From: Curtobacterium caseinilyticum
Lineage (GTDB): Bacteria; Actinomycetota; Actinomycetes; Actinomycetales; Microbacteriaceae
Assembly (NCBI RefSeq): GCF_030363035.1
Contig: NZ_JAUCMN010000013.1
Location: 1-56,150 of the forward strand
Reading direction: 5' to 3'
Length of the DNA stretch: 56,150 nucleotides
Below, in pieces: positions 1 through 9,002 of the stretch. Position 1 is the stretch's first letter. Every line of letters begins with the position of its first letter. The translations under genes were made by a program, and so were the position numbers. Below the pieces are notes generated by a model. The model searched no databases, was not told where the DNA came from, and saw only the letters and a list, made by a program, of their open reading frames with translations.

Positions 1-27
1 CCGCGGGACACCACCGCACCACGACGC

Positions 28-65
28 GAAGGCGCCGCACCCCGACCCCGGGACGCGGCGCCTTC
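28..65. terminator. GC-rich hairpin, probable terminator of a gene left of the window
   Basis: Perfect 11-bp inverted repeat (GAAGGCGCCGC at 28-38, its complement at 55-65) with a 16-nt loop. No gene is visible before it inside the window, and the next gene starts at 189, so it most likely ends a gene lying to the left. There is no T-tract, as is common in high-GC actinobacteria. Confidence 0.6.
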
Positions 66-188
66 CGCACGTGCACCAACGACGTGCACCGGCCGCAGCG
101 CACCAGCCGCGGTGCATCGGTCTGCCGGCCGTGACACGCCGGCAGCGACCCCGGTGAACGATCCGCCGCGCTGTCTCGTCGTCCGGGC

Positions 189-887
189 ATGGGACTCCGC
201 ACACGCACGAAGGTCATCATCGGCATCGCCACCGGTGTCGTCGTCATCGGCGCCGCCGCCGTCATCGCCGGCCCGGTCATCTACGCGAACACCGTCAACG
301 GCCAGGCCGCCGCCGCCCCCTCGCTCAGCGCCGCGCCCTCGGGTTCCGGCGGTGCGCTCGACCAGCAGCAGGCCGACGGCACGTGGAAGAGCACCGGCAC
401 CTCCTACGCCGGGTACCGCGTGCACGAGGTCCTGCAGGGGAATGATGTGGAGGTGGTCGGACGGACGAAGGACGTGCAGGGCACCGCCACGGTCGACGGC
501 GGCTCGCTCACGAAGGCGACCGTCACCGTGCAGGTCGCGAAGATCACCACGCCCGAGTCGGCCCGCGACGAGTACTTCCGGAGCACCGCCCTGCAGACCG
601 ACCGCTACCCGACGGCGACGTTCGAGCTGACGGAGCCGGTCGACGTCTCGAAGGCGCTCGACGGCAGCACGCAGGACGTCACGCTCACCGGCACGATGGA
701 CCTGCACGGCGTCGAGGAGCCCGTCACCGCCGACGCGCAGGTCGCCGTGACGAAGACCGGGTCCGTCCAGGTCGTCGGCTCGGTCCCGATCACGTTCGCC
801 GACTTCGGCGTGCAGGCCCCGTCACTCGGCTTCGTCACCGTGGACGGGAAGGGCTCCGTCGAGTTCTCCCTCGACCTGGCGAAGTGA
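189..887 (+). CDS. YceI-family protein, membrane-anchored
   Basis: 232 aa. An N-terminal hydrophobic segment (residues about 9-30) is an uncleaved signal anchor or signal peptide. It is followed by an Ala/Ser/Gly-rich linker and then a YceI-like lipocalin-fold domain from about residue 65 to the end; the pattern ...TPESARDEYFRS...YPTATFELT... is typical. YceI proteins bind isoprenoid-type lipids in an extracytoplasmic beta-barrel, but the ligand here is unknown. The stop overlaps the GTG start of the ECF sigma gene (GTGA), so it is co-transcribed with a sigma/anti-sigma pair and may be part of the envelope response that pair controls. ATG at 189 is the only start that keeps the whole signal anchor. 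Confidence 0.9.
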   Translation: MGLRTRTKVIIGIATGVVVIGAAAVIAGPVIYANTVNGQAAAAPSLSAAPSGSGGALDQQQADGTWKSTGTSYAGYRVHEVLQGNDVEVVGRTKDVQGTATVDGGSLTKATVTVQVAKITTPESARDEYFRSTALQTDRYPTATFELTEPVDVSKALDGSTQDVTLTGTMDLHGVEEPVTADAQVAVTKTGSVQVVGSVPITFADFGVQAPSLGFVTVDGKGSVEFSLDLAK

Positions 888-1399
888 CCGTGACGAGCCG
901 TTCCGCCGACGAGCTGCTGGCGACGCTGTACCGCGAGCACGGCGACGCGCTCACCCGGTACGTCCGGCACCTGACGCGGGACGGTTCGACCGTCGAGGAC
1001 GTCGTGCAGGAGACGATGGTCCGGGCCTGGCAGCGACCGGCCGTGCTCGAACGGGCACCCGACAGTGCACGCGCCTGGCTCTTCACGGTCGCACGGAACC
1101 TGGTCGTCGACGATGCCCGGTCCGCTCGGAACCGCCGCGAGCACGGTTCCGAGCACCCCGTGGACCGCGCGGAGGCCGACCGCACCGACGCCGTGCTCGA
1201 CCGCATCGTGGTCGCGGACGCGCTCGCGTCGCTCAGCCCGGAGCACCGGCGCGTGGTGGTCGACGCCTACTGGCTGGGCCACACCGTGCCGGAGATCGCA
1301 CGACGACACGACATCCCCGAGGGCACCGCGAAGTCGCGGCTGCACTACGGGTTGCGAGCCCTCCGGCTCGCGCTGCAGGAACGAGGAGTGACCCGATGA
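884..1399 (+). CDS. ECF-type RNA polymerase sigma factor
   Basis: 171 aa, the normal size for an extracytoplasmic-function sigma factor. Region 2 spans about residues 12-75 (ALTRYVRHLTRDGSTVEDVV, then ETMVRAWQ). Region 4 spans about 108-160 (LSPEHRRVVVDAYWLGHTVP, then EIARRHDIPEGTAKSRLH), with a clear helix-turn-helix. GTG at 884 overlaps the stop of the YceI gene, and its own stop overlaps the anti-sigma ATG, so the three genes form a translationally coupled operon. The specific ECF group and target promoter cannot be assigned from sequence alone. Confidence 0.95.
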   Translation: MTVTSRSADELLATLYREHGDALTRYVRHLTRDGSTVEDVVQETMVRAWQRPAVLERAPDSARAWLFTVARNLVVDDARSARNRREHGSEHPVDRAEADRTDAVLDRIVVADALASLSPEHRRVVVDAYWLGHTVPEIARRHDIPEGTAKSRLHYGLRALRLALQERGVTR

Positions 1400-2136
1400 G
1401 CGTGGACCCGACTGCGCACGACCGCTACGTGGAGTGGGACGCCGCGTACGTCCTCGGCTCGCTGCCGCCGGACGAGCGGCTCGAGTACGAGCGGCACCTC
1501 GAGACCTGCGCCCGCTGCACGGCCGCGGTCGCCGAACTGGTCGGCCTGCCCGGCCTGCTCGCGAAGCTGCCGGCCGACCAGGCGGTCGAGATCGCGGAAC
1601 CGGACGGGAGGCACGACACCCGTCCCGAGAGCACGCTCGCCTCCGTCGCACACCGCGTCCGCCACCGGCGGAGACGTCGTCGGGTCTGGGTCGCGGCGAC
1701 CGCGGGGCTGGCGGTCGTCGCCGCCGTGCTCGGCGGCCTCGCCGTCGGCACCGCCGCCGACCGCGGCGGGGCGGTGCAGGCGGGCGCTCCGGTGCGGTCC
1801 TCGTCGCCGACGGTCCCGGGCAGCGGTGACCGCTACACGATGACCGGCGCGCAGGGCCTCGACGTCGACCTGGCGGTCAGCGGCGAGCAGTGGGGCACCC
1901 GGTTCGACTGGGGCTGCTCGTACGGCGGCAAGGAGTGGTCGGCGGACGGTTCGGTGATGTACGACCTCGTGGTCGTGCGGACCGACGGCTCGGTGCAGAC
2001 CGTGGCGTCCTGGTCGGCCGCCGGTGCCGAGGCCCGTGGTCTCTCGGCGTCGACCGACATCCCCCGGGACGACATCGCCGAGGTGCAGGTCCGGCTGCGC
2101 GGGGAACGCGGCTCCCTCGTCAGCACCGACCTCTGA
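1396..2136 (+). CDS. Zinc-finger anti-sigma factor, single-pass membrane protein
   Basis: 246 aa. The N-terminus carries the ZAS-type motif H34-x3-C38-x2-C41 (RHLETCARC), which in this family coordinates zinc and holds the sigma factor. A basic stretch at about 88-96 precedes one transmembrane helix (about 97-119). The extracytoplasmic C-terminal domain of about 120 aa would be the sensor. The ATG overlaps the sigma-factor stop, the classical arrangement for a sigma/anti-sigma pair. The signal sensed is unknown; the linked YceI protein suggests an envelope or oxidative cue (inference). Confidence 0.93.
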   Translation: MSVDPTAHDRYVEWDAAYVLGSLPPDERLEYERHLETCARCTAAVAELVGLPGLLAKLPADQAVEIAEPDGRHDTRPESTLASVAHRVRHRRRRRRVWVAATAGLAVVAAVLGGLAVGTAADRGGAVQAGAPVRSSSPTVPGSGDRYTMTGAQGLDVDLAVSGEQWGTRFDWGCSYGGKEWSADGSVMYDLVVVRTDGSVQTVASWSAAGAEARGLSASTDIPRDDIAEVQVRLRGERGSLVSTDL

Positions 2137-2172
2137 TCCGCACGAGGTCGAGGGTCGCGGGATGATGGTGGG

Positions 2173-3069
2173 GTGACCCGCGCCCGGACCGTGCTCGACG
2201 CCGTCGTCGACGCGGTCGGACGCTCCGGCTTCCGGGCGCACGGTCTGCACGTCCTGGTCGGCGACGACGCCGCCGAGCACCACTGGTCGCCCGACGTCCG
2301 CCGCGACGTGCACTCCGTCGCCAAGGGGGTCGCGGTCCTCGCCGCGGGCATCGCCGTGGCGGACGGTGCGCTCGCGCTCGACGAGCCGGTCGCCGCAGTG
2401 CTGCCGGACGTCGAGCTCGGCGCCGGGGTCGACCGGGTGACGCTCCGGCACCTCCTCACGATGACCAGCGGCGTCGACATGCCGTGGTCGCCGACCGAGA
2501 CGACCGACTGGCCGGACCTGGCGCGGGAGTTCCTCGCCCGACCGACCGCCGGCCGGCACTTCCAGTACGCGAACGCGAGCACCTACACCGCGATGCGGGT
2601 CCTCGCCGCGCGGGTCGGCGACGTCGGCGCGTTCGTGCAGGACCGGCTGTTCACCCCGCTCGGCATCACCGACGTGGTCTGGGACCGCTGCCCCCTCGGG
2701 TACGTCGTCGCCGGCGGCGGGCTGTGGTTGCGCACCGCCGAGGTCGCCCGGATCGGTCGCCTGCTCCGTGACCGTGGGACGGCCGACGGTCGGCAGCTCG
2801 TCCCCGCGCCGATCGTCGACGCGATGCACGGCGACTGGGTGCGGGCGGGCACGGGCCCCGCCTACGACCGCTACGCGCTGGCCGGCTGGGGTGGTCCGGG
2901 TCGGCTGTGGCGACTGCACGGCGCACACGGACAGCTCGTGCTCCTGGACCCGCACGCCGACGCCGTGGTGACGGTCACCGCCGACGACCACGAACGGGCG
3001 GACGCGACCGCGGCCACGATCGCCACGCTGCTCGCCGACGTCGTACCGAGCGGCAGCGCGGGCCGCTGA
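2173..3069 (+). CDS. Serine hydrolase, beta-lactamase/penicillin-binding-protein fold
   Basis: 298 aa. It has the SxxK nucleophile motif (S48-V-A-K51) and the YxN motif (Y132-A-N134), placing it in the beta-lactamase-like serine hydrolases (class C beta-lactamase, DD-peptidase and esterase relatives). No signal peptide is visible, so it probably acts in the cytoplasm as an esterase or amidase rather than as a secreted antibiotic-degrading enzyme (inference). GTG at 2173 lies six bases after GATGAT, consistent with leaderless transcription and independence from the upstream sigma operon. The substrate cannot be predicted. Confidence 0.88.
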   Translation: MTRARTVLDAVVDAVGRSGFRAHGLHVLVGDDAAEHHWSPDVRRDVHSVAKGVAVLAAGIAVADGALALDEPVAAVLPDVELGAGVDRVTLRHLLTMTSGVDMPWSPTETTDWPDLAREFLARPTAGRHFQYANASTYTAMRVLAARVGDVGAFVQDRLFTPLGITDVVWDRCPLGYVVAGGGLWLRTAEVARIGRLLRDRGTADGRQLVPAPIVDAMHGDWVRAGTGPAYDRYALAGWGGPGRLWRLHGAHGQLVLLDPHADAVVTVTADDHERADATAATIATLLADVVPSGSAGR

Positions 3070-3100
3070 GCCGGTGCGACGGGCCCGCCGTCCGGTGGGG

Positions 3101-3565
3101 TCAGTCCTCCGGGTCCACCGGGCCGAGCGCGTCGAGGACGCGCTGCGAGACGGACCGCAGGGTGCCCGCATCGGTCCCCACGGGCCTCCAGAACAGCTGC
3201 TCGAGTGCCGCCGTGTGCGCGCGGATCCCGGCGAGCACCGCCCGCCGGCCCTCCGTGGTCATGGTGACCCAACTGCCCCGGCCGTCCGTCGGGCAGTCCG
3301 CCCGCGCGACGAGCCCGCGGCCGACCATCCGGGTGACCTGGTGGCTCACGCGCGACTTCTCCCAACCGATGCCGGCGGCGACGTCGCGGACGCGCAGTCG
3401 GTGGTCGGGATCGCGGTGCAGACCGATCAGGATCTCGAACTCCGGGATCGAGATGCCGGCGCCCTCCTGCACGGCGTGGTCGAGCGCGCGGTCGAGTCGC
3501 CGCCAGACGTCGTGGAAGGCATCCCAGGTCGCCCAGTCGTGCCCCTCGCCGCCCTGCTCCGCCAT
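3101..3565 (-). CDS. MarR-family transcriptional regulator
   Basis: 154 aa, the usual MarR size. A winged helix-turn-helix lies around residues 45-110 (LRVRDVAAGIGWEKSRVSHQ then VTRMVGRGLVAR, and the wing with DGRGSWVTMTTEGRRAV). The ATG is preceded at 7 nt by TACGCT on the minus strand, so transcription is probably leaderless. It is convergent with the serine hydrolase (30 bp between them) and divergent from the PutA-like gene. It could regulate that neighbour, itself, or both; the ligand is unknown. Confidence 0.92.
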   Translation of the reverse strand: MAEQGGEGHDWATWDAFHDVWRRLDRALDHAVQEGAGISIPEFEILIGLHRDPDHRLRVRDVAAGIGWEKSRVSHQVTRMVGRGLVARADCPTDGRGSWVTMTTEGRRAVLAGIRAHTAALEQLFWRPVGTDAGTLRSVSQRVLDALGPVDPED

Positions 3566-3684
3566 GACCGTCAGCGTAGCCAGCAGGACCCGTCCGGAGC
3601 ACGAGGATCATCCGTTCGGCTGACTCCACGCCGACGTTCGGCGCGCTCAGAGGTCACGTCGGGGGCCCGGCATACGATCGGTCC

Positions 3685-6600
3685 ATGCCGACCCCGCACC
3701 TCCGAGACTGCACCGACGACGTGGTCGCACTGGCGCAGGGGTGGATCGAGCAGACGCGCGACGTGAAGCCCGAACCCGCCGCGGCACGCCTGGCCGAACT
3801 CGTCGCCGACGAGCGCGGTCTCGACTTCGCGCGGGGGTTCGTCGACGTCGTCGTCCGGCCGGAGGACCCCCGGGTCGTCGCACGGAACCTCGAACGGGCG
3901 AGCCGGACGGTGCCCGAGGACCTCGCGTGGTGGCTCCGCGGTGCCGTCACGGTCGGCGGCGGGTTCGCGACCATGGCCCCGTGGGCGGTCGTGCCGTCCG
4001 CGCGCAAGGTGCTCCGGCGCCTCGCGGGCCACCTCGTCGTCGACGCGACCCCCGCCAGGACCCCCGCCGCGCTCGCGAGGATCGGCGGCCCGGGGACCCG
4101 GGTCGACGTCGACCTGCTCGGTCCCGCCGTCCTCGGTCCGGTCGGTCGCGACCGGCGGCTCGCGGCCCTCGACGAGCTCGTGCGTCAGGACGTCCCGGCG
4201 TTGACCGTCGACCTCGGCACGGTGCTGCCGCCGTGGTCGCCGTGGGACCTCGACACGGCCGTCGCCGACGCCGTCGAGCACCTCACCCCGCTCTTCCGCA
4301 CGGCCGCCGACCGCCCGGTACCGCCGGTCGTCACGCTGCAGCCCGGCGACGCGCGCGACCTCGACCGGACGGTCGCCGTCCTGCGTGCCCTGCTCGACCA
4401 GGACGGCACCGCGGGGCTGACCGCGGGCGTGGCACTGCCCGCAGAGCTCCCCGAGTCGTTCGACGCCCTGCAGGAACTCACCGCCTGGGCACGTCGACGG
4501 CGGGCCGACGGTGGCGCACCCGTGCGCGTCCGCATCACCAAGGGCACGCTCCTGGCCGCCGAGCGGGTCGACGCCGTCCTGCGCAGCCGCCCCCTCGCCG
4601 TCACCGCCGACCGGCGGACGACCGACACCGCGTACCTGCGGCTCCTCGACACGGCGATCGACCCCGACCGGACCGGTGCCGTGCACGTCGGGGTCGCCAC
4701 GCACGACCTCTTCGCGCTGGCGACCGCGCACGTGCTCGCCGACCGTCGCGGGGTGACGGACGCGGTCGAGCCCGAGCTGCTCCTCGGCAGCACCCGGCCC
4801 GCCGACGTCCTGCGCGGCGCCTTCGGACGGGTCGTCGTCGGGGTGCCGCTCGTGCGTCCGGACACGTTCGACGCCGCCGTGCCGTTCCTCGCACGGCGCC
4901 TGCGCGAGGTCGCCGATCCGGTCACCACCGACCTCGCCGCCACCGACCAGGCCGGCGTGGACCGAGCGGTCGCCGCGCACGTCGACGCCGTCGCCGCCCT
5001 CGTCCGGCCGGCACCTCCGACGCGACGGACCCAGGACCGTCGGCAGCCGCCGGCGGAGCCGGTCCGGCTCGACCGGTCCGAGAACACGCGGGACACCGAC
5101 CCCTCGACGCCCGGCAACCGCGCCTGGGCGGCCGAGGTCCTCGGACGCGTGCCCGGCTCCCAACGCGGCGCGGCGACGATCCGGAGCGCCCGGATCACCG
5201 ACCGCGGTCGGCTCGAACGCCTGGTCTCGCGCACCGCACAGGCCGGGGCGAACTGGGGGCGCCAGGACCCGGACGACCGGGCCGAGCTCTTCGACCTGAT
5301 CGGGCACGCGCTCGAGGCCCACCGCGGCGCCCTCGTCGAGACGATGATCGCCGAGGTCGGACTCACCCTCACCGAGGCGGACGGCGAGGTCAGCCGGGCC
5401 GTCGACACCGCGGCCCACGCCGCCGACCGCGCTCGGCACCTGGGCGACGTCACCGGGGCGGTCCCCGCGCCGCCGCGCCTCACGGTGGTCGTCCCCTCGT
5501 GGAGCGCGCCGCTCGTCGACGCCGCCGACGGGGTGCTCACGGCGCTCGCCGCGGGCAGCGGGGTCGTGCTCCGACCGGCGACCGCTGCCCGCCGCACCGG
5601 GGCGGTGTTCGCCGACGTGCTCTGGGACGCCGGGGTCCCGCACTCCCTGCTGCAACTCGTCGACCTCGACGGCAGCGACCTCGCCCGTGACCTCGTCGCG
5701 CACCCCGCCGTCGACCGGGTCGTCCTCACGGGGACGCCCGAGACCGCCCGGTCCTACCGCTGGTGGCGTGCCGACCTGCCCCTCGTCGCCGAGCTCACCG
5801 GAGTCGTCACCGCGGTCGTGACCCCCTCTGCCGACCTCGACCGCGCCGTGCAGGACGTCGTCGCCTCGGCGTTCGTGCGTGCCGGGCAGTCCGCGGCGTC
5901 GGTGTCGTCGCTCGTGCTCGTCGGCTCGGTCGGCGACAGCAGGCGCTTCCGCGAGCAGCTCGCCGACGCGGTCCGCGGGCTGCGCACGGCCTGGCCGACG
6001 GACCCGTCCGCACAGGTCGGGCCGCTCGTCGCAGAACCGACCGGTGCGGTCCGGACGGCACTGACCGAGCTGCGGCCGGGGGAGTCCTGGCTCGTCGAAC
6101 CCGTGCAGCTCGACGACACCGGACGGCTCTGGTCGCCGGGCATCCGCGAGGGGGTCCGACCCACCGCCGACCTCTCCCGTTCGGCCGTGCCGGCTCCCGT
6201 GCTCGACGTCGTCCGCGTGGAGACACTCGACGACGCGATCGCCCTGCAGCACTCGGTGGACGGCGGCTCCATCGCGGCGCTGCACACGCTCGATCCGGAC
6301 GAGGTCGCGACCTGGTCCGACCGCACCCGCGCCGGCGTGCTCGTGGTCGACCGCCCGACGACCGGCGCGCGACCCGGACGCCAGCCCGTCGGCGGCTGGC
6401 GCGGCACCGCCGTGGGGCCGACCGTGCACCGCGGTGGACCGCTGTCCGTCGTCGGTGCGGATCGTTGGCAGCCCACCGAACGCCGTGCGCACCGGAGCAT
6501 CCAGCTGCAGGGCCTCGGCAACCGCGTCACCGCGGTCATCGAGGCCGCCCGCGCCGGACTGTCCTTCGAGGAGTTCGACCGCGTCCGGGCCGGGGCCGAG

Positions 6601-7224
6601 AGCGACGCCGCCGCGCGCGCCTCGCTCTACGGACGCTCGCGGGACACCGCGGACCTCGGCGTCGAGCGCAACGTCATCCGGTTCCGCCCGCAGTCCGTCG
6701 TCGTGCGTCAGTCGACGGGGGTCGGTGCCGGGGACCTGGTCCGGGTGCTCGCAGCGGCGACCGCCGCTCGTGCGCACGTGCTCCTGAGCACGGCACGCCC
6801 GCTGCCCGCCGAGCTGTTGCCGCTGTTCTCCGTCGCCCGTTCACCGCTCGACGTGGTCGACCACGTGGTCGAGGACGATGCCGCGTTCCTGGCCCGGGCG
6901 GCCTCGGGCGCGCTGCTGCAGGACGGGTGGTCGGACGCCACCGAGCAGGAGCTCGACCCGCTCGACCTCGTGCTCGCGCAGGGTGCGGAGCCCCGCAGGC
7001 ACACGGCGTTCGGCGGACCGGGGTCACGTGTCCGGTTGCTCGGGGGCGACCCGCGTGCCCTCGAGGCCGCACTGGGTGCCGGCACCGAGACGACCATCCA
7101 CGACGACCCGGTGGTCGAGTCGGGCCTGGTGGAGATGCTGCACTTCCTCCGCGAGCAGACGGTGTCCGTCACCGCACACCGGCACGGCGACGTGTCGACG
7201 GCGTTCAGCCGTCTGCGGCTCTGA
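3685..7224 (+). CDS. putA: PutA-like proline dehydrogenase/P5C dehydrogenase homologue, probably catalytically degenerate
   Basis: 1179 aa, the length of trifunctional/bifunctional PutA proteins. A proline-dehydrogenase-like barrel covers about residues 100-430 (VDVDLLGPAVLG, VRVRITKGTL, TTDTAYLRLLDTAI, LARRLREVAD) and an aldehyde-dehydrogenase-like half about 500-930, followed by a 240-aa C-terminal region. PutA normally oxidises proline to glutamate. Here the aldehyde-dehydrogenase nucleophile motif, usually GQ-x-C, reads G734-Q-S-A-A-S with alanine where cysteine belongs; the catalytic-glutamate region (AELTG, E703) is kept. The usual VKGAYWD motif of the first domain is also eroded to ITKGTLLA. 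It may therefore be a pseudoenzyme or a proline dehydrogenase lacking the second step. TACGAT sits six bases before the ATG, implying leaderless expression. Confidence 0.85.
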   Translation: MPTPHLRDCTDDVVALAQGWIEQTRDVKPEPAAARLAELVADERGLDFARGFVDVVVRPEDPRVVARNLERASRTVPEDLAWWLRGAVTVGGGFATMAPWAVVPSARKVLRRLAGHLVVDATPARTPAALARIGGPGTRVDVDLLGPAVLGPVGRDRRLAALDELVRQDVPALTVDLGTVLPPWSPWDLDTAVADAVEHLTPLFRTAADRPVPPVVTLQPGDARDLDRTVAVLRALLDQDGTAGLTAGVALPAELPESFDALQELTAWARRRRADGGAPVRVRITKGTLLAAERVDAVLRSRPLAVTADRRTTDTAYLRLLDTAIDPDRTGAVHVGVATHDLFALATAHVLADRRGVTDAVEPELLLGSTRPADVLRGAFGRVVVGVPLVRPDTFDAAVPFLARRLREVADPVTTDLAATDQAGVDRAVAAHVDAVAALVRPAPPTRRTQDRRQPPAEPVRLDRSENTRDTDPSTPGNRAWAAEVLGRVPGSQRGAATIRSARITDRGRLERLVSRTAQAGANWGRQDPDDRAELFDLIGHALEAHRGALVETMIAEVGLTLTEADGEVSRAVDTAAHAADRARHLGDVTGAVPAPPRLTVVVPSWSAPLVDAADGVLTALAAGSGVVLRPATAARRTGAVFADVLWDAGVPHSLLQLVDLDGSDLARDLVAHPAVDRVVLTGTPETARSYRWWRADLPLVAELTGVVTAVVTPSADLDRAVQDVVASAFVRAGQSAASVSSLVLVGSVGDSRRFREQLADAVRGLRTAWPTDPSAQVGPLVAEPTGAVRTALTELRPGESWLVEPVQLDDTGRLWSPGIREGVRPTADLSRSAVPAPVLDVVRVETLDDAIALQHSVDGGSIAALHTLDPDEVATWSDRTRAGVLVVDRPTTGARPGRQPVGGWRGTAVGPTVHRGGPLSVVGADRWQPTERRAHRSIQLQGLGNRVTAVIEAARAGLSFEEFDRVRAGAESDAAARASLYGRSRDTADLGVERNVIRFRPQSVVVRQSTGVGAGDLVRVLAAATAARAHVLLSTARPLPAELLPLFSVARSPLDVVDHVVEDDAAFLARAASGALLQDGWSDATEQELDPLDLVLAQGAEPRRHTAFGGPGSRVRLLGGDPRALEAALGAGTETTIHDDPVVESGLVEMLHFLREQTVSVTAHRHGDVSTAFSRLRL

Positions 7225-7300
7225 CCGTCCCGGGTTGCCGGGCGGCAGGGCGCGCTCCGCTCTGAGGAGGGCACGTGGTCGGCGGCGTAGCGTCCGGGAC

Positions 7301-7513
7301 ATGAACGCACGAGCGAACGACGACGAGGTCCAGACCGCCCCGGTGATGGACGGTGCCACCGAGGCGACCAACGAGGAGAAGCTGTCCGGCCTGGTCGAAC
7401 AGGTCGAGCACGACCACGGCGACGAGGGTGCCGGCGTGATGGCCGACCACCTGCGCGACCGCATGGACGAGACCGGGGTCGAGGAGGAGCAGCCGATCGA
7501 CGAGGTCGAGTAG
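7301..7513 (+). CDS. Small acidic protein of unknown function
   Basis: 70 aa, strongly acidic and without hydrophobic segments. It contains KLSGLVEQVEHDHGDEGAG and VMADHLRDRMDETGVE, then ends in a glutamate/aspartate tail. No family is recognised. A promoter-like TAGCGT lies seven bases before the ATG at 7301, which supports this start and a leaderless transcript separate from the PutA-like gene. The gene ends about 40 bp before the convergent gene at 7552. Confidence 0.75.
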   Translation: MNARANDDEVQTAPVMDGATEATNEEKLSGLVEQVEHDHGDEGAGVMADHLRDRMDETGVEEEQPIDEVE

Positions 7514-7551
7514 TCCGAGCGGACCACGCTGCTCCGCTCGGACTGCTGCGG

Positions 7552-7917
7552 TCAGCGGCGGCCCGAGCGGCCCCTCCAAGTGCCGACGAGGCCGACCTCG
7601 AGCGCCGTCAGGAGCACGGCGACGACGAGCTGCCTGGTGGCGAAGCCCCGGGTCTGCCGGTCGAGTGCGATGAGCGGCACCATCGTGATGCCGTGCGTTG
7701 CGTCGACCGCGGCACCGAGCACGTGCGCCTCGGGCGTCTGCGCCCGCACCAGCAGTGCCGCCTGCGCGAGCTGCCGGACGCCGAGGACCCGGGCGAACAC
7801 GGCGACCCGGCCCGAGGACCGACCGGAGGCGACGAGGTGCGCGAGGCTGATGCCCGCGCGGAGCCCCTCGACCCAACGCGCCCGGTCGACGCGAGTCCGA
7901 CGGCTGCGGCGGCTCAT
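7552..7917 (-). CDS. Small membrane protein downstream of an SDR gene
   Basis: 121 aa. A basic N-terminus (SRRSRRTRVDRARW) is followed by three weakly hydrophobic segments (LRAGISLAHLVASG; LGAAVDATHGITMVPLIAL; LVVAVLLTALEVGLV). No family is confidently recognised. Its ATG at 7917 overlaps the TGA of the upstream SDR gene (ATGA), so the two are translationally coupled and probably act together. Confidence 0.75.
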   Translation of the reverse strand: MSRRSRRTRVDRARWVEGLRAGISLAHLVASGRSSGRVAVFARVLGVRQLAQAALLVRAQTPEAHVLGAAVDATHGITMVPLIALDRQTRGFATRQLVVAVLLTALEVGLVGTWRGRSGRR

Positions 7918-8909
7918 CGGCGCTTCCCCGCGGCGATGGCGAGCGCTCCGGCGGCCCCGAGGGCTGCGCCGATGATGCCGTTGCCGAGCCGGCGGTGTTC
8001 CACCCACCAGGTCTGCGGGGACCAGGCGTGCGCAGCGTCGTCGAAGACACCGTGCGCGCCGTGGTCGCCCGGTACCGGGTCGTACAGGTTGGTCGGCAGG
8101 GACTCGCCGTCCTTCTGCTCGGCCTGCTGCCCGCTCACCAGGGTCTTCGCCGCGTACCAGTCGGCGAACCGCCCGCTGATCCGGTTGCCCAGGATCGTGT
8201 AGACCGTGGACTCGCCGACCCAGGTCCGGCGGCGGGGCCGTTCGGCGGTCGCCGCGATGGCCCGGGCACCGACCTCCGGCTGGTAGATCGGTGCCACCGG
8301 CTGGGGGTGGTGCGGCAGCAGCGACTTCACCCAGTTGAACTGGATCGTGTTGAGCGCCGGCATGTCGACGCGGCTGACGGCCACCTTGCTGCCCTGTGCC
8401 GTGAGCTCGGAGACGACCGACTCGGTGAAGCCGACGATGGCGTGCTTGGAGCTGCAGTACGCCGACTGCAGGGGGATGCCGCGGAAGCCGAGGGCCGACC
8501 CGACCTGGATGACGTGGCCACGATCGCGGGGGACCATGCGCGAGAGCGCCGCCCGGGTGCCGTGCACGAAGCCGAGGAAGTTGACGTCGAGACCGCGCTC
8601 GAAGTCCTCGGGCTCGGTGTCCATGAACCGGCCGAAGACCCCGACCATCACGCAGTTCACCCAGAGGTCGATCGGTCCGAGCTCCTGCTCCGCCCGGTCC
8701 GCGGCAGCCTCGACGGCGTCCCGGTCGGCCACGTCGGCGATCAGTGCGAGCCCGCGGCGGCCGGTCGCCTCGACCTCGCCGACGGCGGCCTCGACCCCGT
8801 CGCGCCCGCGGGCGAGGACGGCGACGTCCCACCCGCGCGAGGCGAGTTCGCGGACGGTCGCCCGCCCCAGTCCAGCCGAACCACCGGTCACCACTGCCAC
8901 TCGCGTCAT
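7914..8909 (-). CDS. Short-chain dehydrogenase/reductase with C-terminal extension
   Basis: 331 aa. The classical SDR core occupies about residues 1-240: cofactor-binding TGGSAGLG (8-15), catalytic Ser138, Tyr151 and Lys155 (YCSSK). The C-terminal ~90 aa extend past the usual 250-aa length and end in a hydrophobic helix (IIGAALGAAGALAIAAG), suggesting membrane association. The substrate is unknown. The ATG is at 8909; downstream it overlaps the small membrane protein. Confidence 0.92.
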   Translation of the reverse strand: MTRVAVVTGGSAGLGRATVRELASRGWDVAVLARGRDGVEAAVGEVEATGRRGLALIADVADRDAVEAAADRAEQELGPIDLWVNCVMVGVFGRFMDTEPEDFERGLDVNFLGFVHGTRAALSRMVPRDRGHVIQVGSALGFRGIPLQSAYCSSKHAIVGFTESVVSELTAQGSKVAVSRVDMPALNTIQFNWVKSLLPHHPQPVAPIYQPEVGARAIAATAERPRRRTWVGESTVYTILGNRISGRFADWYAAKTLVSGQQAEQKDGESLPTNLYDPVPGDHGAHGVFDDAAHAWSPQTWWVEHRRLGNGIIGAALGAAGALAIAAGKRR

Positions 8910-9002
8910 GCTCCCCTTGTACGCATCACGCGGCGAGGGCGCGTCCAGCCGCCGTACCCCGTGTGCCGTCCGGGGGACCGGACCCGGGGGCATGATGGCG
9001 CC

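Noticed and set aside
3571..6777. A 1068-codon minus-strand frame across the PutA-like gene
   Set aside because: Shadow frame; the plus strand has recognisable domains, third-position GC bias and a promoter.
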